From positions 1 to 64,000 of the forward strand of contig JAULBX010028714.1 of the NCBI GenBank assembly GCA_032358255.1: a DNA stretch of 64,000 nucleotides, written 5' to 3'. Position 1 is the stretch's first letter; every line of letters starts with the position of its first letter. The stretch is from Heterotrichella gracilis. Its lineage: Eukaryota; Sar; Xanthophyceae; Tribonematales; Xanthonemataceae. Under the pieces are notes generated by a model. It saw only the letters and a program-made list of their open reading frames with translations. It was not told where the DNA came from and did no database searches. The position numbers and the translations under genes were made by a program. This document shows, piece by piece, positions 45,301-55,672 of the stretch.

Positions 45301-48300
45301 AGGAAGCCTCCCTGTTTTCTCCTTGACTTGAGAATTTGAAATACAGTTGAAATTAAAATGTTTATGCAACCTTACAAACTGGATCCCGACATTTCGTGAA
45401 CCGGATGCAGGCAAGGGAGGAGCTGCACCTCCTTGAGGACTGCAAAGCAGGCATCAGCCACCAGCCAACCGCATCGCGCCACCTGGCGTCATGGGACCGC
45501 ATCTACTACATGAGCCAGGCCAAGGCGCGGGGCAATGGCACCTCTGGGAGGGCAATTGCAGAGTATTTCCAGCTCAAGACGTGCCTGGAGGGCCTGGGTT
45601 GGCTGCTGAAACAGATCATGGGGATCACCTTGGAGAATCAGGGATTGGAGCCAGGTGAGTGGGACGCTGGTCTATGGTTAATGAAGGGATGTTTATGCTC
45701 TGGCTTGGTGACCAGGTTTGGTGATGAGGGTATGGGACGGAGATGATAATCGGGGAATGCCATATTCGCAAGGGCCGTTGCAGAGTATTTCCAGCTGATA
45801 ACTCGTTAATTTGGATCTTTGCTGGAAACAGATGATGGGGACCACCTTAAAGAAACAGGGATTAGAGCCAGGTACTTGACCAGCTATGGTTTAGGATTTG
45901 CAAGAATGTGTAGCCACAAGAAGGGTTTGTAGGTTTGCAAGGGATTCATTGCCACACAAAGGAATTGGTGGTGCATGTTTGCGTGGTGGGGGGGGGCACA
46001 AACGTGAGCGCAATGTGTGGCATGCAGGCGAGGGGTGGGCGCCAGGGGTCGAAAAGCTGGCGGTGGTGCACGACACAGATGGCCTGCTGGGGTACATCTA
46101 TCTGGACTTGCATCCCAGGTGAGGGAGGAATCCACTGTGAGGGTGTAGGGTGCTGGTGGCTATTGGTGTCATAACACTGTCAAGGGCATTGCATAAGAAA
46201 GTGGAGCGGTTTGATTTCTGCATTATATAATGACGGTGGATCACTTTCTTCACCTGGACCATCATCCCGCTGCTGGTCACGTCAGCTTTACACACAATTT
46301 CTCTGTACAATGGCTTGCGTTGCAACGGTTTGCCGCTGTAATCCTCACTCGTGCGTGGTCCCAATACCCAATATATCCCCTCTCCACCCACCACTACCGC
46401 CCGCTCACCCACCTGCAGGCCCGGCAAGTTCCCAGGTGCCGCGCACTTCACCCTGCGGTGCGGACGCCGCCTATCAGACCAATCATATCAAACCCCCCTG
46501 GTGGCCCTGGTGTGCAATTTCGACTCTGGTCCACACTGCCTGCTGTCGCATTCTGAAGCGGAGACTCTGTTCCACGAATTTGGCCACGCGCTGAATTCTG
46601 CGCTGTCCAGGACTGAATTCCAGCATTTGGCAGGTACGGTAGGAAACCTGATGTAGAACGTCAGCATTAAACGCTGCTTAATCATTTCACTGTGCCACCT
46701 GGGGCAAGCATGCAACCTGTAATATCATCCATTACGCCCACAGACACCCGAGGCGCCATGGGCGTGGTAGAGTTCCCCTTCCACCTGCTTGAGCTGCTTG
46801 TACACAGCCCTTCCCACCGTCCCCATGTTGACATACTGATAATCACTGACATGCGCTCCTACAATACACCCAGATGAGCAGCCAAATTGCTGGAGTACAT
46901 TGATTCAATCCAAACCCCTCCAATCTCATAACCCTCCCTCTGTTCCCTGCCGCAGGCACTCGAGGCGCCATGGACGTGGTTGAGGTCCCCTCCCACCTGC
47001 TTGAGCTGTTTGTGCGCAGCCCCTCCACCCTCCCCATGCTTGCCCGCCACCACGCCACCGGTGAGGCCATGCCGCAGCAGCTGGTGGACAAGCTGGTGAG
47101 GGCCAGGGCAATGTGCGCTGCGCTGGACTTGGAGCAGCAGGTAAGGGCCCAAGTCTTGCAGGGTGAGAGTTTGGGGGTTTGAGCAGTAGTACTGTAGGCA
47201 AGGGAGTCAGTGGGTTTATAGCTACAAAGGGGTTTTAGGGGGTTGTTGGTGGCGCCTGCCACCGGTGAAACCATGCCGCAGCAGCTGGTTGAGAAGCTGG
47301 TGAGGGCAAGGGCAATGTGCGCGGCGCTGGACGTGGAGCAGCAGGTGAGGAGGGTTTTGGAGGGGTTTTGGAGGGATTTTGGCTGCTAGGGTTTTCGGGT
47401 TTGAGAAGGGTTTTGGTGGAGGTTGAACAGGCCAAAGTTGTGTGGGAATCTTGAGCAGGAGTCATGGCATTATAATGGTCGGGGTTCGCATGAGGGCAAA
47501 GTGCCACAGGGCCATGTGGTACAACAGCGTTAGGGTTTGAGGTAGGGTTTTGGCTCCTCTGCCTTTGGATGCCCAACAACAGCAACCCCCTGCACACATG
47601 TGCATGTGCAACCACCCCCCATGCACACACCTACCATCCCACTCCCAGCGCCCCTGCCCCCCCCCCCCCTCCCCTTTTGCAGATTGTGCTGTCTCTAGTG
47701 GACCAGCAGTTCCACGCCGCCCACCCCCCGCCAGGCACCACCTCCTCCCTGGCAGCCCAGCTGAACGACCAATACTCGTCCTTCCAGCACGTGCCCGGCA
47801 CCTGCCCCGAGCTGCGCTTCGGCCACCTGGTGGGCTATGGCGCCACCTACTACTCCTACCTGTATGCCTCCTGCCTGTCGGCGGCTGTGTGGGATAAGCT
47901 GTTCCGGGAGGACCCACTGAGCAGGAAGGCAGGTGAGGAGTTGAGTGCTGGGGTGTAGGGTTTAGGGATTTGCATTGTGTTGGGGTTATCCTGGTTCAGG
48001 GTTCACATGATGGGCTATGGCGCCACCTTCTACTCCTACCTGTATGCCTCCTGCCTGTCGGCGGTTGTGTGGGCCAAGCTGTTTCGAGAGGATCCGCTGA
48101 GCAGGGAAGCAGGTCAGGAATTGGAGCACACTTGTGGGGGTGTAGGGTATATGGTACAGGGTTTTGCCTGGTGTTAGGGTTCAATCCTGGCGGAGTCCTG
48201 GTTTAGGGTTCACATGATGGGCTATGGGCCACCTACTACTCCTACCTGTATGCCTCCTGCCTTTCGGCGGCGGTGTGGGACGAGCTGTTCCGGGAAATCC

Positions 48301-48967
48301 ACTGAGCAGGGAGGCAGGTGAGGAATCGGTTGAGGGTTTTAGTTTAGGGTTTATGGTGGGCACAAACTACTCCTATATGTGGAGGCAGGTGAGGAATAGA
48401 GTGCGGGGTTGTAGGGTATGAGGTTTTCGCCGTGTGTTGGGGTTTTCCTGGCTTAGGGTTCACATGAGCCAATTATCACTCCTGTGTTTAAGCCTCGTAG
48501 TAATTGGGACAAGCTGGTCCAGAGGATCCGCTGAGCAGGGAGGCAAGTGAGGAATGGATCTAGGCTTTTAGAATTAATTCTACATTTTAATTAAACTTTT
48601 AGGGTTTATGATGGGCTTGGATGCCACAAAAAGACCTATGTGGAGGCAGGCGAGGAATGAGAGGGCTGTGGAGGGCGTAGCGTTCACAAGTGACATTTTC
48701 AGGTTATTGCTGGTTTTGGGTCAACTTGGTGGATGCAAATCCAGCTGCAAATCCTATCAGTGATACCTGTATGGCGCACGATCAAAACCCCCATTTGTTT
48801 TTTGCACTGCAGGGGACCGCGTGCGCAAGCTGCTCATGGAGCCTGGGGGTGCAAAAATGCCGCGCGCATTTGTGGGGGACCTGCTGGGCCCCGGTGCGCT
48901 GCGGCCGCGACATGGCGGGTGGGTGCCGGATAGTGGGGCTTTCTTGAGGCAAGAGGGCATCCTATAG
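42311..48967 (+). CDS. MIP: Mitochondrial intermediate peptidase (M3 metalloprotease), 758 aa, 11 exons
   Basis: Exons: 42311-42453, 42941-43022, 43633-44139, 44405-44611, 44964-45161, 45411-45654, 46028-46118, 46419-46633, 46956-47140, 47683-47932, 48813-48967; 2277 nt, all phases fit, stop TAG. MIP removes an octapeptide from precursor proteins in the mitochondrial matrix after the first processing step. The N-terminus (MLGRAVGQLALWSRLSKQY) is a basic amphipathic presequence, followed by IGLFGLKGL as in MIP homologues. Zinc site: HEFGH at residues 543-547 and Glu 572 (VEVPS), 25 residues after the second His, the M3 spacing. Further family stretches: DFEKSGIHLE, VVHDTDGLLGYIYLDLHPR and GHLVGYGATYYSYLYA. 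Exon 3 codes a Gly-rich in-frame insertion (residues about 132-208) not expected in the family. Introns 2, 6, 8, 9 and 10 carry copies of neighbouring exon edges. Length is close to known MIPs (about 700-750). Confidence 0.93.
43283..43720 (+). repeat. Three copies of MIP exon 3 start
   Basis: The true exon start (43633, VCQLFDTAEFCRNVHTDPSW) is preceded by a close copy at 43442-43535, also with acceptor CATGCCTGCAG, and by a shorter, older copy at 43283-43375 (coding AAQDACLHLDGF). The middle copy reaches a stop after HVCLHM. Confidence 0.9.
44750..44825 (+). other. tRNA-Ser(GCT)-like fragment in MIP intron 4
   Basis: GTGACTGGTTGGCGCAAGG resembles a tRNA D-arm/A box and GGGCTGCTAATCTG resembles the anticodon arm of tRNA-Ser with anticodon GCT. 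A T-arm/B box (GGTTCRANNCC) does not follow, so this is at best a broken tRNA or the head of a tRNA-derived SINE. Confidence 0.25.
45770..45875 (+). repeat. Duplicated end of MIP exon 6 with donor
   Basis: GCAGAGTATTTCCAGCT and the following ~90 bp, up to GGATTAGAGCCAGGTACTTG, repeat the genuine end of exon 6 (45562-45660). The copy contains an early stop (TAA). Confidence 0.85.
46738..47350 (+). repeat. Copies of both edges of MIP exon 9
   Basis: The exon start (46956, GTRGAMDVVEVPSHLLELF) has an upstream copy at 46741-46830 (TRGAMGVVEFPFHLLELL). The exon end (47050-47140, up to LDLEQQ and GTAAGG) has a downstream copy at 47250-47345 ending LDVEQQ and GTGAGG. One exon is thus flanked by a decoy of its own start and its own end. 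Confidence 0.9.
47830..48560 (+). repeat. Ladder of MIP exon 10 end copies
   Basis: The exon end (about 47830-47932, GYGATYYSYLYASCLSAAVW to the donor) is repeated at 48010-48112, 48217-48320 and, more decayed, around 48360-48395 and 48470-48550. The period is about 180-205 bp. The first extra copy is still open and keeps a GCAG/GTCAGG donor. Confidence 0.9.
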
Positions 48968-51115
48968 GCGCCCACACAACGTCACGTATAGCTCTTGTGA
49001 TTTTACCAGTAATGACGTGTGCATCCTGATCTCAGTGCTTAAGAATGAAACTTCACCTAGACTTGCTGCAGGCGTGTTGCTGGATTTTAATTTGCCAATC
49101 CGTTGATCATCAACGGGACACAATGAGGCTCAGCGCTGCCAGGCAGGAAATTTGCATTGTAATCCATCCTACTTATTCAAGGCTTTCACAGGGACAAGCC
49201 TACATGATGTACGGGCATGCATGGCCACGTATTAGCCTACAAGAAAGTTCATAAAATTCTACTAGCTATAGGGATAGATAAAACGTGCTCAGCTTTACGT
49301 TCTTGCCAAAGGCTGATATTTCCCTTTCTTTCCTTGCTTTATCCTGTTCGTCCATGCATTGATGATGAGGAAAGAAGTAGGTAGTGCTTATAGGTGACAC
49401 TGTCAGCCCACAAAAATAGGGTAGGGCTACATAGGGCTTGCACAATGTCCGCTGGCTAAAACCCCAGACGTCAGACTGAGTCAACCTAGCAAGACAGCTT
49501 TTCAAGAATATTCAAATGGAAAATTTCACTGTATAGAAAAAACACAGACCCTGGAGAGCTTGGCAGCATGAGGTGCCATATGCAACCGCATGCGGCGTCA
49601 CCACCGTGGATTATTACCTCTGTCAAGGACTGCTCATGAAGCCCTACACATCCTTCAAGCTTCAGCCAGTTTGATGACAGCATCCAGCAAACCTTGCCCA
49701 ACCAGGTACCCAGCGCCATGGAGTGCAGCTGCCTGGTTCCAATGCCGTGCTGCCCGCCGTGTCTGTGCCTCCCTTGTGGGCTGGTAATACTTACCAGGGG
49801 AGCATCATGCATTTGCATGGTGCAGAGTCTCATATGGTTCCGGAACATGCACACAGGCATGCCCAGCACGTCACACAGTATGCACTGCATGATGCCATTG
49901 GCTGTGCAGCTCAAGCCTGTGTCCCATACATGTACAGCATACGGAAACCTGCCACATAGAATTTCCGCAATGCATGGAGGTGCTTACAAGCGCTGCATTC
50001 ACAACTATTCAGGGAGAAAACCCAGGACTAGGCACCGCCCACATTAGCCTACGGGCAGGACGCAGCCCAGCTGCACCATCAGCAGCATGGGTGGCATTGA
50101 GGAAGAGGGAGGGGTGGTATATGGCAACTAAAAGCAATGCAGCGTTGCCTGCGCATCATAATATTTAGCTTTGTTTGCTCACTGGCACTCCCCAACATAC
50201 AGCAAAACTGGAACAGGCTGCCAAGACGCCGCTTGCAACACAACATGCCGCTGGCTAACAGCAGACTACTGCAATAATACAGAAAAAAGGCAGCGGGCTG
50301 ACACTCCACGGAAACCCTAAACCCTAAAGGTAGCAGGCCAACACACTTTGACAACCCTGAACCCTGAAAGGTAGCGCGCTCACACACCATGGCCAGCCCA
50401 TGCTTGCACCAGTGCATACCAAACAACCACACCTAAAAAGGCAATGAAGTGCTGAACAAATCAGGCTAAAGGCTTGCACAGGCAACATGCCAATTCGCAG
50501 TGCTATGGATGCTGCTCTGCTTGTGCTGCATCAACTGCATGCTGATGACTGGGTGCACCGTGCACTGCCTTGGCGTGTGGGTGGTTGGCAATTGCAGTGC
50601 GCAGGTGCCATGCCAAAATGCCGACCCCAAGATGCTTGCGGTGCGATGCGCAGTGTTGTGCCCAATGCCGTCAACAGCGCCAGCCATTTGCGCATGCGAG
50701 CCTGATGCGCGTGGTGGATTGTGCCATGTGGCGTGCCATGCCGTGCCTCCCGATGCGCTGCGACTAGCCTTGCTTGCTTGCATGATGCCCGATATGCCCA
50801 AGTGCTTGAGGGGGTGCAGTGGCTGTTCAGGCCCATGCTGGTGGTGGTGGTGGGTGGTGTCTGGCGGTGCGTGTGCGGGTGGGTGCACCCTGGTGCGAGT
50901 GCGGTGTCACATGCACTGCCATGTCTGACATGCAGCATGCCTGCAAGGTGCGCGTGCGCATGTCAGGGGAAGCAGGGGGGGCAGACAGCAGCAACCATAT
51001 CTAAAGCACGCAAGGGGCTGCAGCCATCGAAGTTCACGGGAATCAATGCATGCACACAAGGAAGGGAGGGAAGTGACGGGTGCGTGGCTTACCCTAGGGT
51101 AGGGTTTGGGCAGGC
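48968..51115. other. Convergent spacer MIP / RRM gene
   Basis: Presumed 3' UTRs of both genes plus about 1.5 kb in which I support no gene. TGTAA, the usual polyadenylation signal in many green algae, occurs at about 49156, 190 bp after the MIP stop. Frames at 50466-50928 are open on both strands but are Cys/His-rich compositional frames without homology signs. Short CCCTAAACCCTAAA motifs lie near 50315. Confidence 0.45.
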
Positions 51116-53929
51116 TTAGGCGGGGGTCTCGCCATTGTTGGTGGTCTCGGTGAAGCCGGCGTCGGTCCCCGGTGCGTAGCCTCCGTCAACAGCTGGCGCT
51201 GCTGCATAGCCTCCCTCTGCAGGGAACTCTTCAGTAAGAGGAAACTCTTCAGTAAGAGGACATTCTTCAGTAAGAGGTAGATAACCCACAACCCTAGCAA
51301 TGTGCACCCTGTTGGCTAGGCGAGGCAGGGCGCACCTGTCGCGGGCATGGCGGGTCTGGCATCAGGTTTCCTCCTAATTTGTACATTGTATCCTATAATT
51401 GTGAACATGCACACGCTCAAGTACGCAGCTAGTGCTTCAGCAGCACAACCCTACCCACATCCACACGTGCACCATCAGGTGATGAACCACCCACAACCCC
51501 AGCTACAAGCGCCCTGTTAGCTAGGCGGGCAATGGCGCACCTGCCGTGGGCGTTGACTCAGACTGCCCGTATGCGGGGTCCGCCACCAGGTTCCCGCCAA
51601 AGTCGCGCTTGCGCCCGAAGGGGTTCTTCGAGTACTGGATGCGGATGCCGCCGCGGTCCGATGAGGACAGAATGGCGCCCTGCAGATGATGTTGGGTGAT
51701 TTCTTAGTGCTGGGGGCAGGAAGCTTTGTGATGGGGTGGCGTAGGATGCTGCGTCAAAGTTCATCGCTGCAGAGAAGTGTACGGACGCGGCGTAACCAAC
51801 AAAACGCCAGGTGACACTGCATGCCTGTGCACCTGGGGAGGTTCCCTGGCAATGCAAGTCATAGACTCCAAACACCCCCGCCCAAATCTGGCATGTCTCG
51901 CATAACCACTCGCATGACCACCCACCTGCTGCAACTGGTGCATGTGCATGGCGGTGACCACACCCCCACACCCACTACGCCAGCCACAGCCGCGTGTTTT
52001 CTGCTGCACAGCATGCACATCCCAAACCTGCCACCTCGCCGCAGCGTGCCGACACTAATGCTGCTTGCCAGCACGTAACGCTGGCATGACACGAGGTTCA
52101 AAGCCTGGGTCAGCTAGCCTGGACCCACATGCTGCGGCTGGTGCACATGCATGACGGTGGCCACACCCCCAATCTCCACAAGTGCCCAAACTCCCCATCC
52201 CCAAACTCCACCACTTGCATGCACACCCAGCCTGCCATCTCGCCGCAGCACGCCGGTGCTAATGCACATGCTACAAGACACAGGGTTCCAAGCCCTGAGC
52301 CAACACCAGCACCCACCTGCTGCGACTGGTGCACGTGCATGGCGGTGGCCACGTCCCCAAACTCCACAAGTGCCACGGTGCTGCCCCCCAATCCCAATAC
52401 CCGTGCTACAAGGCACGGAGTTCCAAGCCTTGACCCAGGTATTATGCCGGCTATTTTTCAGTTGGGCACCCACCTGCTGCGACTGGTGCACGTGCATGGC
52501 GGTGGCCACGTCCCCAAACTCCACAAAGCAGGTGGTGCTCTTCTGCCCCCGCACCAGCTTCAGCTGCCTGAACCCGGGCTGGGTGCCGAAGATGCCGCGC
52601 AGCTCGGGCTCGCTCACTGTGTCGCCCAGGTTGCCAATGAACAGCGTGTTGCAGGGGGGGTTGTCCTTGGTGTTGGTCACGGGGGCATAGCCTGGGCAGG
52701 GGTTAGGGGAGCATTGGTTTGGGACGTTGGTTATCCCATTGGGACGTTGGTGATCCCATTGGTCAAGTTGTGTCAGGGGTGTGGTTGGTGCAACGCGCAA
52801 GCAGGCAAAAGTGGGCGAGGCGTGGGCGGTGCCAAGGGGAATGGAGCCATGCGAGGCAGCGGTGCACTGGCGCCAGTCTCAAGCGCAGATGCAAGAGCCA
52901 GTTGGTGAGAAAAGAGGAGAGGAAGGAGCAGGGAAGGGAAGAAGGGTACCTCGTGGCCCCGCTGGCATCACTGGTGACGCCACAGGTGGTGGCACAGGGT
53001 ACGCTCCATATGCCGCTGGTGGGGGTGCATAGGCCCCATAGTCGTACCGCCCACGCTTGGTGGTCTGGTCATCCTTCAGGTACATGTTTTTGTGCGCCAT
53101 CTCACACCGCAGCACTGCGCTCTCATCAAACCTGCGGGACAAGGGGACTGACTCAGCAGGCAAGCCATGCAATAAGATGGAATGGCAGCAGCAAATGGGC
53201 TCAAAGATGGGAAGGCAGCAGCAAAGATGGGATGGCAACAGCATATTGGCAGCAGCAAAGGTGGGATGGCAACAACATAAGGGACGGCAGCAGCAAATGG
53301 GCTCAAAGATGTATTGGCCTAGGCAACCCATGCATCGGGGATGGGACTTCGGAAGGGACTACTTACACCATGTTGTGGATGACATCCACGGCTTGGCGGG
53401 ATAGTGCCCCGTTGGCAAACAGAGCAAAGCCTTGGGCCTGCAAGGAGTGACAAGGTGGGATGTAGCACACAGGCATGCAAACCACAAGGAATCAACACAG
53501 CAGGCCAAACACGCAGCGTTCAAAGTTTGAAAACCAAGCTCACCTGCCCGTTTTTGAAGTGCATCTGTGAAGCCTGCAGCGTTTACACGTTCCGAGGTCA
53601 GGTAAACATCCAGTTGGGTGCCACATTTCTGAGCTGGCGATATCAAACACTCATGAAAGCAGTTGAAAGCCCGGAAGAAAACGCACCTCATACCCTTGCA
53701 GGAACCTGAGCATGTTGTTTAGCTCCCGCTCCTTGACGTCTGCTGGGAAGCCAGTGATGAACACTGTGCGCACTTCATCAGGGTTGCTGTAGGCCCCATA
53801 CGCTGCTGCGGGTGGGGCACCATAGCCCGGTGCGGGTGCCGCGTACGACTGGGCATAGGGATCAGCAGCGGGTGCGGCAGGCGCCGCCCCGTACGCTGCC
53901 ATGTTGGGGTCGTACGAGTAACCAGCCAT
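51116..53929 (-). CDS. RNA-binding protein with two RRM domains, 327 aa, 7 exons
   Basis: Exons: 53929-53687, 53573-53544, 53437-53367, 53131-52950, 52691-52474, 51679-51541, 51216-51116; 984 nt, all phases fit, stop TAA. The N-terminal ~50 residues are Ala/Pro/Tyr-rich. RRM1 (about 53-126) has RTVFITGFP as RNP2 and AQGFALF as RNP1, with FLQGYEASQ between. RRM2 (about 190-265) has NTLFIGNLG as RNP2 and TTCFVEF as RNP1, followed by RGGIRIQYSKNPFGRKRDFG. This arrangement matches plant proteins of the At3g21215 type, related to RBPMS and fungal Whi3/Scw1, which bind mRNA. The C-terminal tail is Gly/Tyr/Pro-rich. An 18-bp repeat before the last acceptor may offer in-frame alternative 3' splice sites. 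Three decoy copies of the exon 5 end lie in intron 5. Confidence 0.9.
51225..51278 (-). repeat. Three 18-bp repeats next to the last acceptor of the RRM gene
   Basis: AACTCTTCAGTAAGAGGA (plus strand) occurs three times end to end, the third slightly diverged. On the minus strand each unit reads in frame with the last exon as PLTEEF or PLTEEC and contains GAAG/AG in the same phase as the used CTGCAG/AG acceptor. Confidence 0.88.
51298..51600 (-). repeat. Duplicated end of RRM exon 6 with donor
   Basis: The region around the true exon 6 end (51515-51590, donor GTGCGCC) is repeated at about 51300-51375 (GTTGGCTAGGCGAGGCAGGGCGCACCTGTCGCGGGC on the plus strand, in parts), including the GGCGCACCTG donor complement. 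Confidence 0.7.
51915..52530 (-). repeat. Ladder of RRM exon 5 end copies
   Basis: The true exon end (52474-52530, coding GDVATAMHVHQSQQ then GTGGGTGCC) is repeated at about 52310-52365, 52125-52180 and 51920-51965, period about 165-200 bp. Each copy keeps the MHVHQ codons and a GTGGGT or GTCCAG-type donor. Confidence 0.9.
53160..53310. repeat. Minisatellite in RRM intron 3
   Basis: Imperfect repeats built from AAAGATGGGATGGCAACAGC and GGCAGCAGCAAATGGGCTCA type units cover about 150 bp. Confidence 0.75.
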
Positions 53930-55672
53930 CGCAAATCGCTGGCCAGGCAAGCCGATGTGGGTGGTGGGTGGCGAGCTATGGGCCGGATGTCTGTCAGAAA
54001 CGGCAACACCACACGTTTCTTGTGCCAATAGTAGCGGATTGAAGTGGGCTTTGCAAGTTAGAGGCACTCATTACCTGCGTGGAGCAAGTTCTAGAGGTGT
54101 GTCTTGGGTTTGCAGTTCATAAACCGCCGCAGGTGGAGCAGTAAGACTCAAAGCAAAACGAGGAGAGCATACAATAAAATCTTCTTAAATTTTAAGAGAA
54201 GGAAAGGAAAAAGGGATTTAATCGCCAAAGGCTGCACTGCAGCAGCTCCATGCAGGGGTGCATGCAGGCTGTGCTGCTTCAGCACATAATTCAGGGGAGG
54301 TATTGCAAAGATACCCAGGAGTTGAACATCTCAACCGCAATGGGACCCTCAAACCTTGTTGCATGTGCCCGCAGCTTCAAAACCTCCCTTGTGCCCCCCA
54401 TCTGAGCTGTCATTGTGGACCTTTGTTCCTTCCCTGGCTGACAATTACATCTGAATTCGTATCATGGTTCTGACCACCAAACAAATCCTTGTATGGGCGG
54501 TGACGCAGCCCCCCATCCGCACCCGAAAGTGTGGGCAGGGCAATTGTCGCCACAAGGAGGCTTAGCAATTGTAGCTTAAGACACCCTGTAAGTTAGAGCT
54601 CTCACTTGCGTGTGGCTCCTAACATGGCAACGGCATGCAGCGGCATTGCTTGACGCTGTGGCAGACCTCCTGCAACCACGTGGTATATGCGGCCGCCTCT
54701 GTTCAAAGCGTTGCTGGCCCAGGGGGCAGCCTATATGCTGTTTAACTCGTGACTTTGGAAGCTCTATAAAATGTATGTACACAAGCTAGGCCTAGATAAA
54801 AACTCTAGTGCTGTGGGAAGCAGCTGTGCTTGGTGGGCAATGGATTGTTGGCCGCCACTTGCAGCCAAGGCCCTGTCCCCTACCAACCAAAGCCAAGGTT
54901 CCAGCTCCACACAAACAACGCAGAACAGGAGCACAGCTTTTAAATGTACAACAGGTGTTTTGAAATATTGGTGGCTGCAGCTACTTCGGGTCTTTTCAAG
55001 TCATTGATGTCGATGCTTCAAAAGGGCAATGCAATGCGTTGCCAGCACATGACTGCATGTCACACAGTGGTGGCACCAACCTCGAACACAGGGACTTTCT
55101 GCTGTACATGTGCACGCTAAATACTAAATATGCTATTATTTTGTCTATGCAACGCCGTGCTGGGGTTTCAGTTTGGCCTCCCCTACAGGATAGTTGTCAA
55201 AATGAGGTGCACGTGCTGGCACCAGTACCGGGCGAATTAATTGGACGACGCCCAGCAACAGCGCATCTCAAACCTGTGGACGTCGCGATTGTGTGTACGC
55301 GCAGAGTGCAGGCACCGCAATTCGGATTCTGCCGCAGCCCCCGCCGCAACAACTCCACGCCTTTTTTATGAATATATGCAGCGCGTGGCAGTCGTGTGCC
55401 TTGAAAGCAGAAGTGTTCAAGGACCGGCCAGCTGCTCGTGTTGTGACCCTTGATATAAGAGAGACGCAAACGCTAGGCATACTCTTCACACTGTTTATAC
55501 GAGTACCCCTCTCTTTTGTATGGCTTGCGTGAGCATCAAGCACCCTTTGTTTGAGTTTTCCTCGCATTGCTCCTGAGTTCCCGCCTTTTTGCTGGCCCCG
55601 AGCAAAAGTCTTTTGCGCGCGTAGTTTGGCTGCAGACCAGCTGCATCGGATAGGCTACGTACGTTCAGCAAC
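53930..55672. promoter_or_regulatory. Divergent spacer RRM (-) / haloperoxidase (+)
   Basis: 1.74 kb between start codons. No conserved gene is visible. It should contain both promoters; no element can be named with confidence. Confidence 0.45.

Noticed and set aside
48010-48320. The extra MIP exon 10 copies as true alternative exons
   Set aside because: They lack good in-phase acceptors; joining exon 10 to the AG before 48003 gives an immediate stop.
50466-50928. Cys-rich 142-codon frame as a small secreted protein gene
   Set aside because: Reverse-strand frames of the same length are open too, codon pattern follows the TGCATG-rich composition, and no signal peptide or family pattern stands out convincingly.
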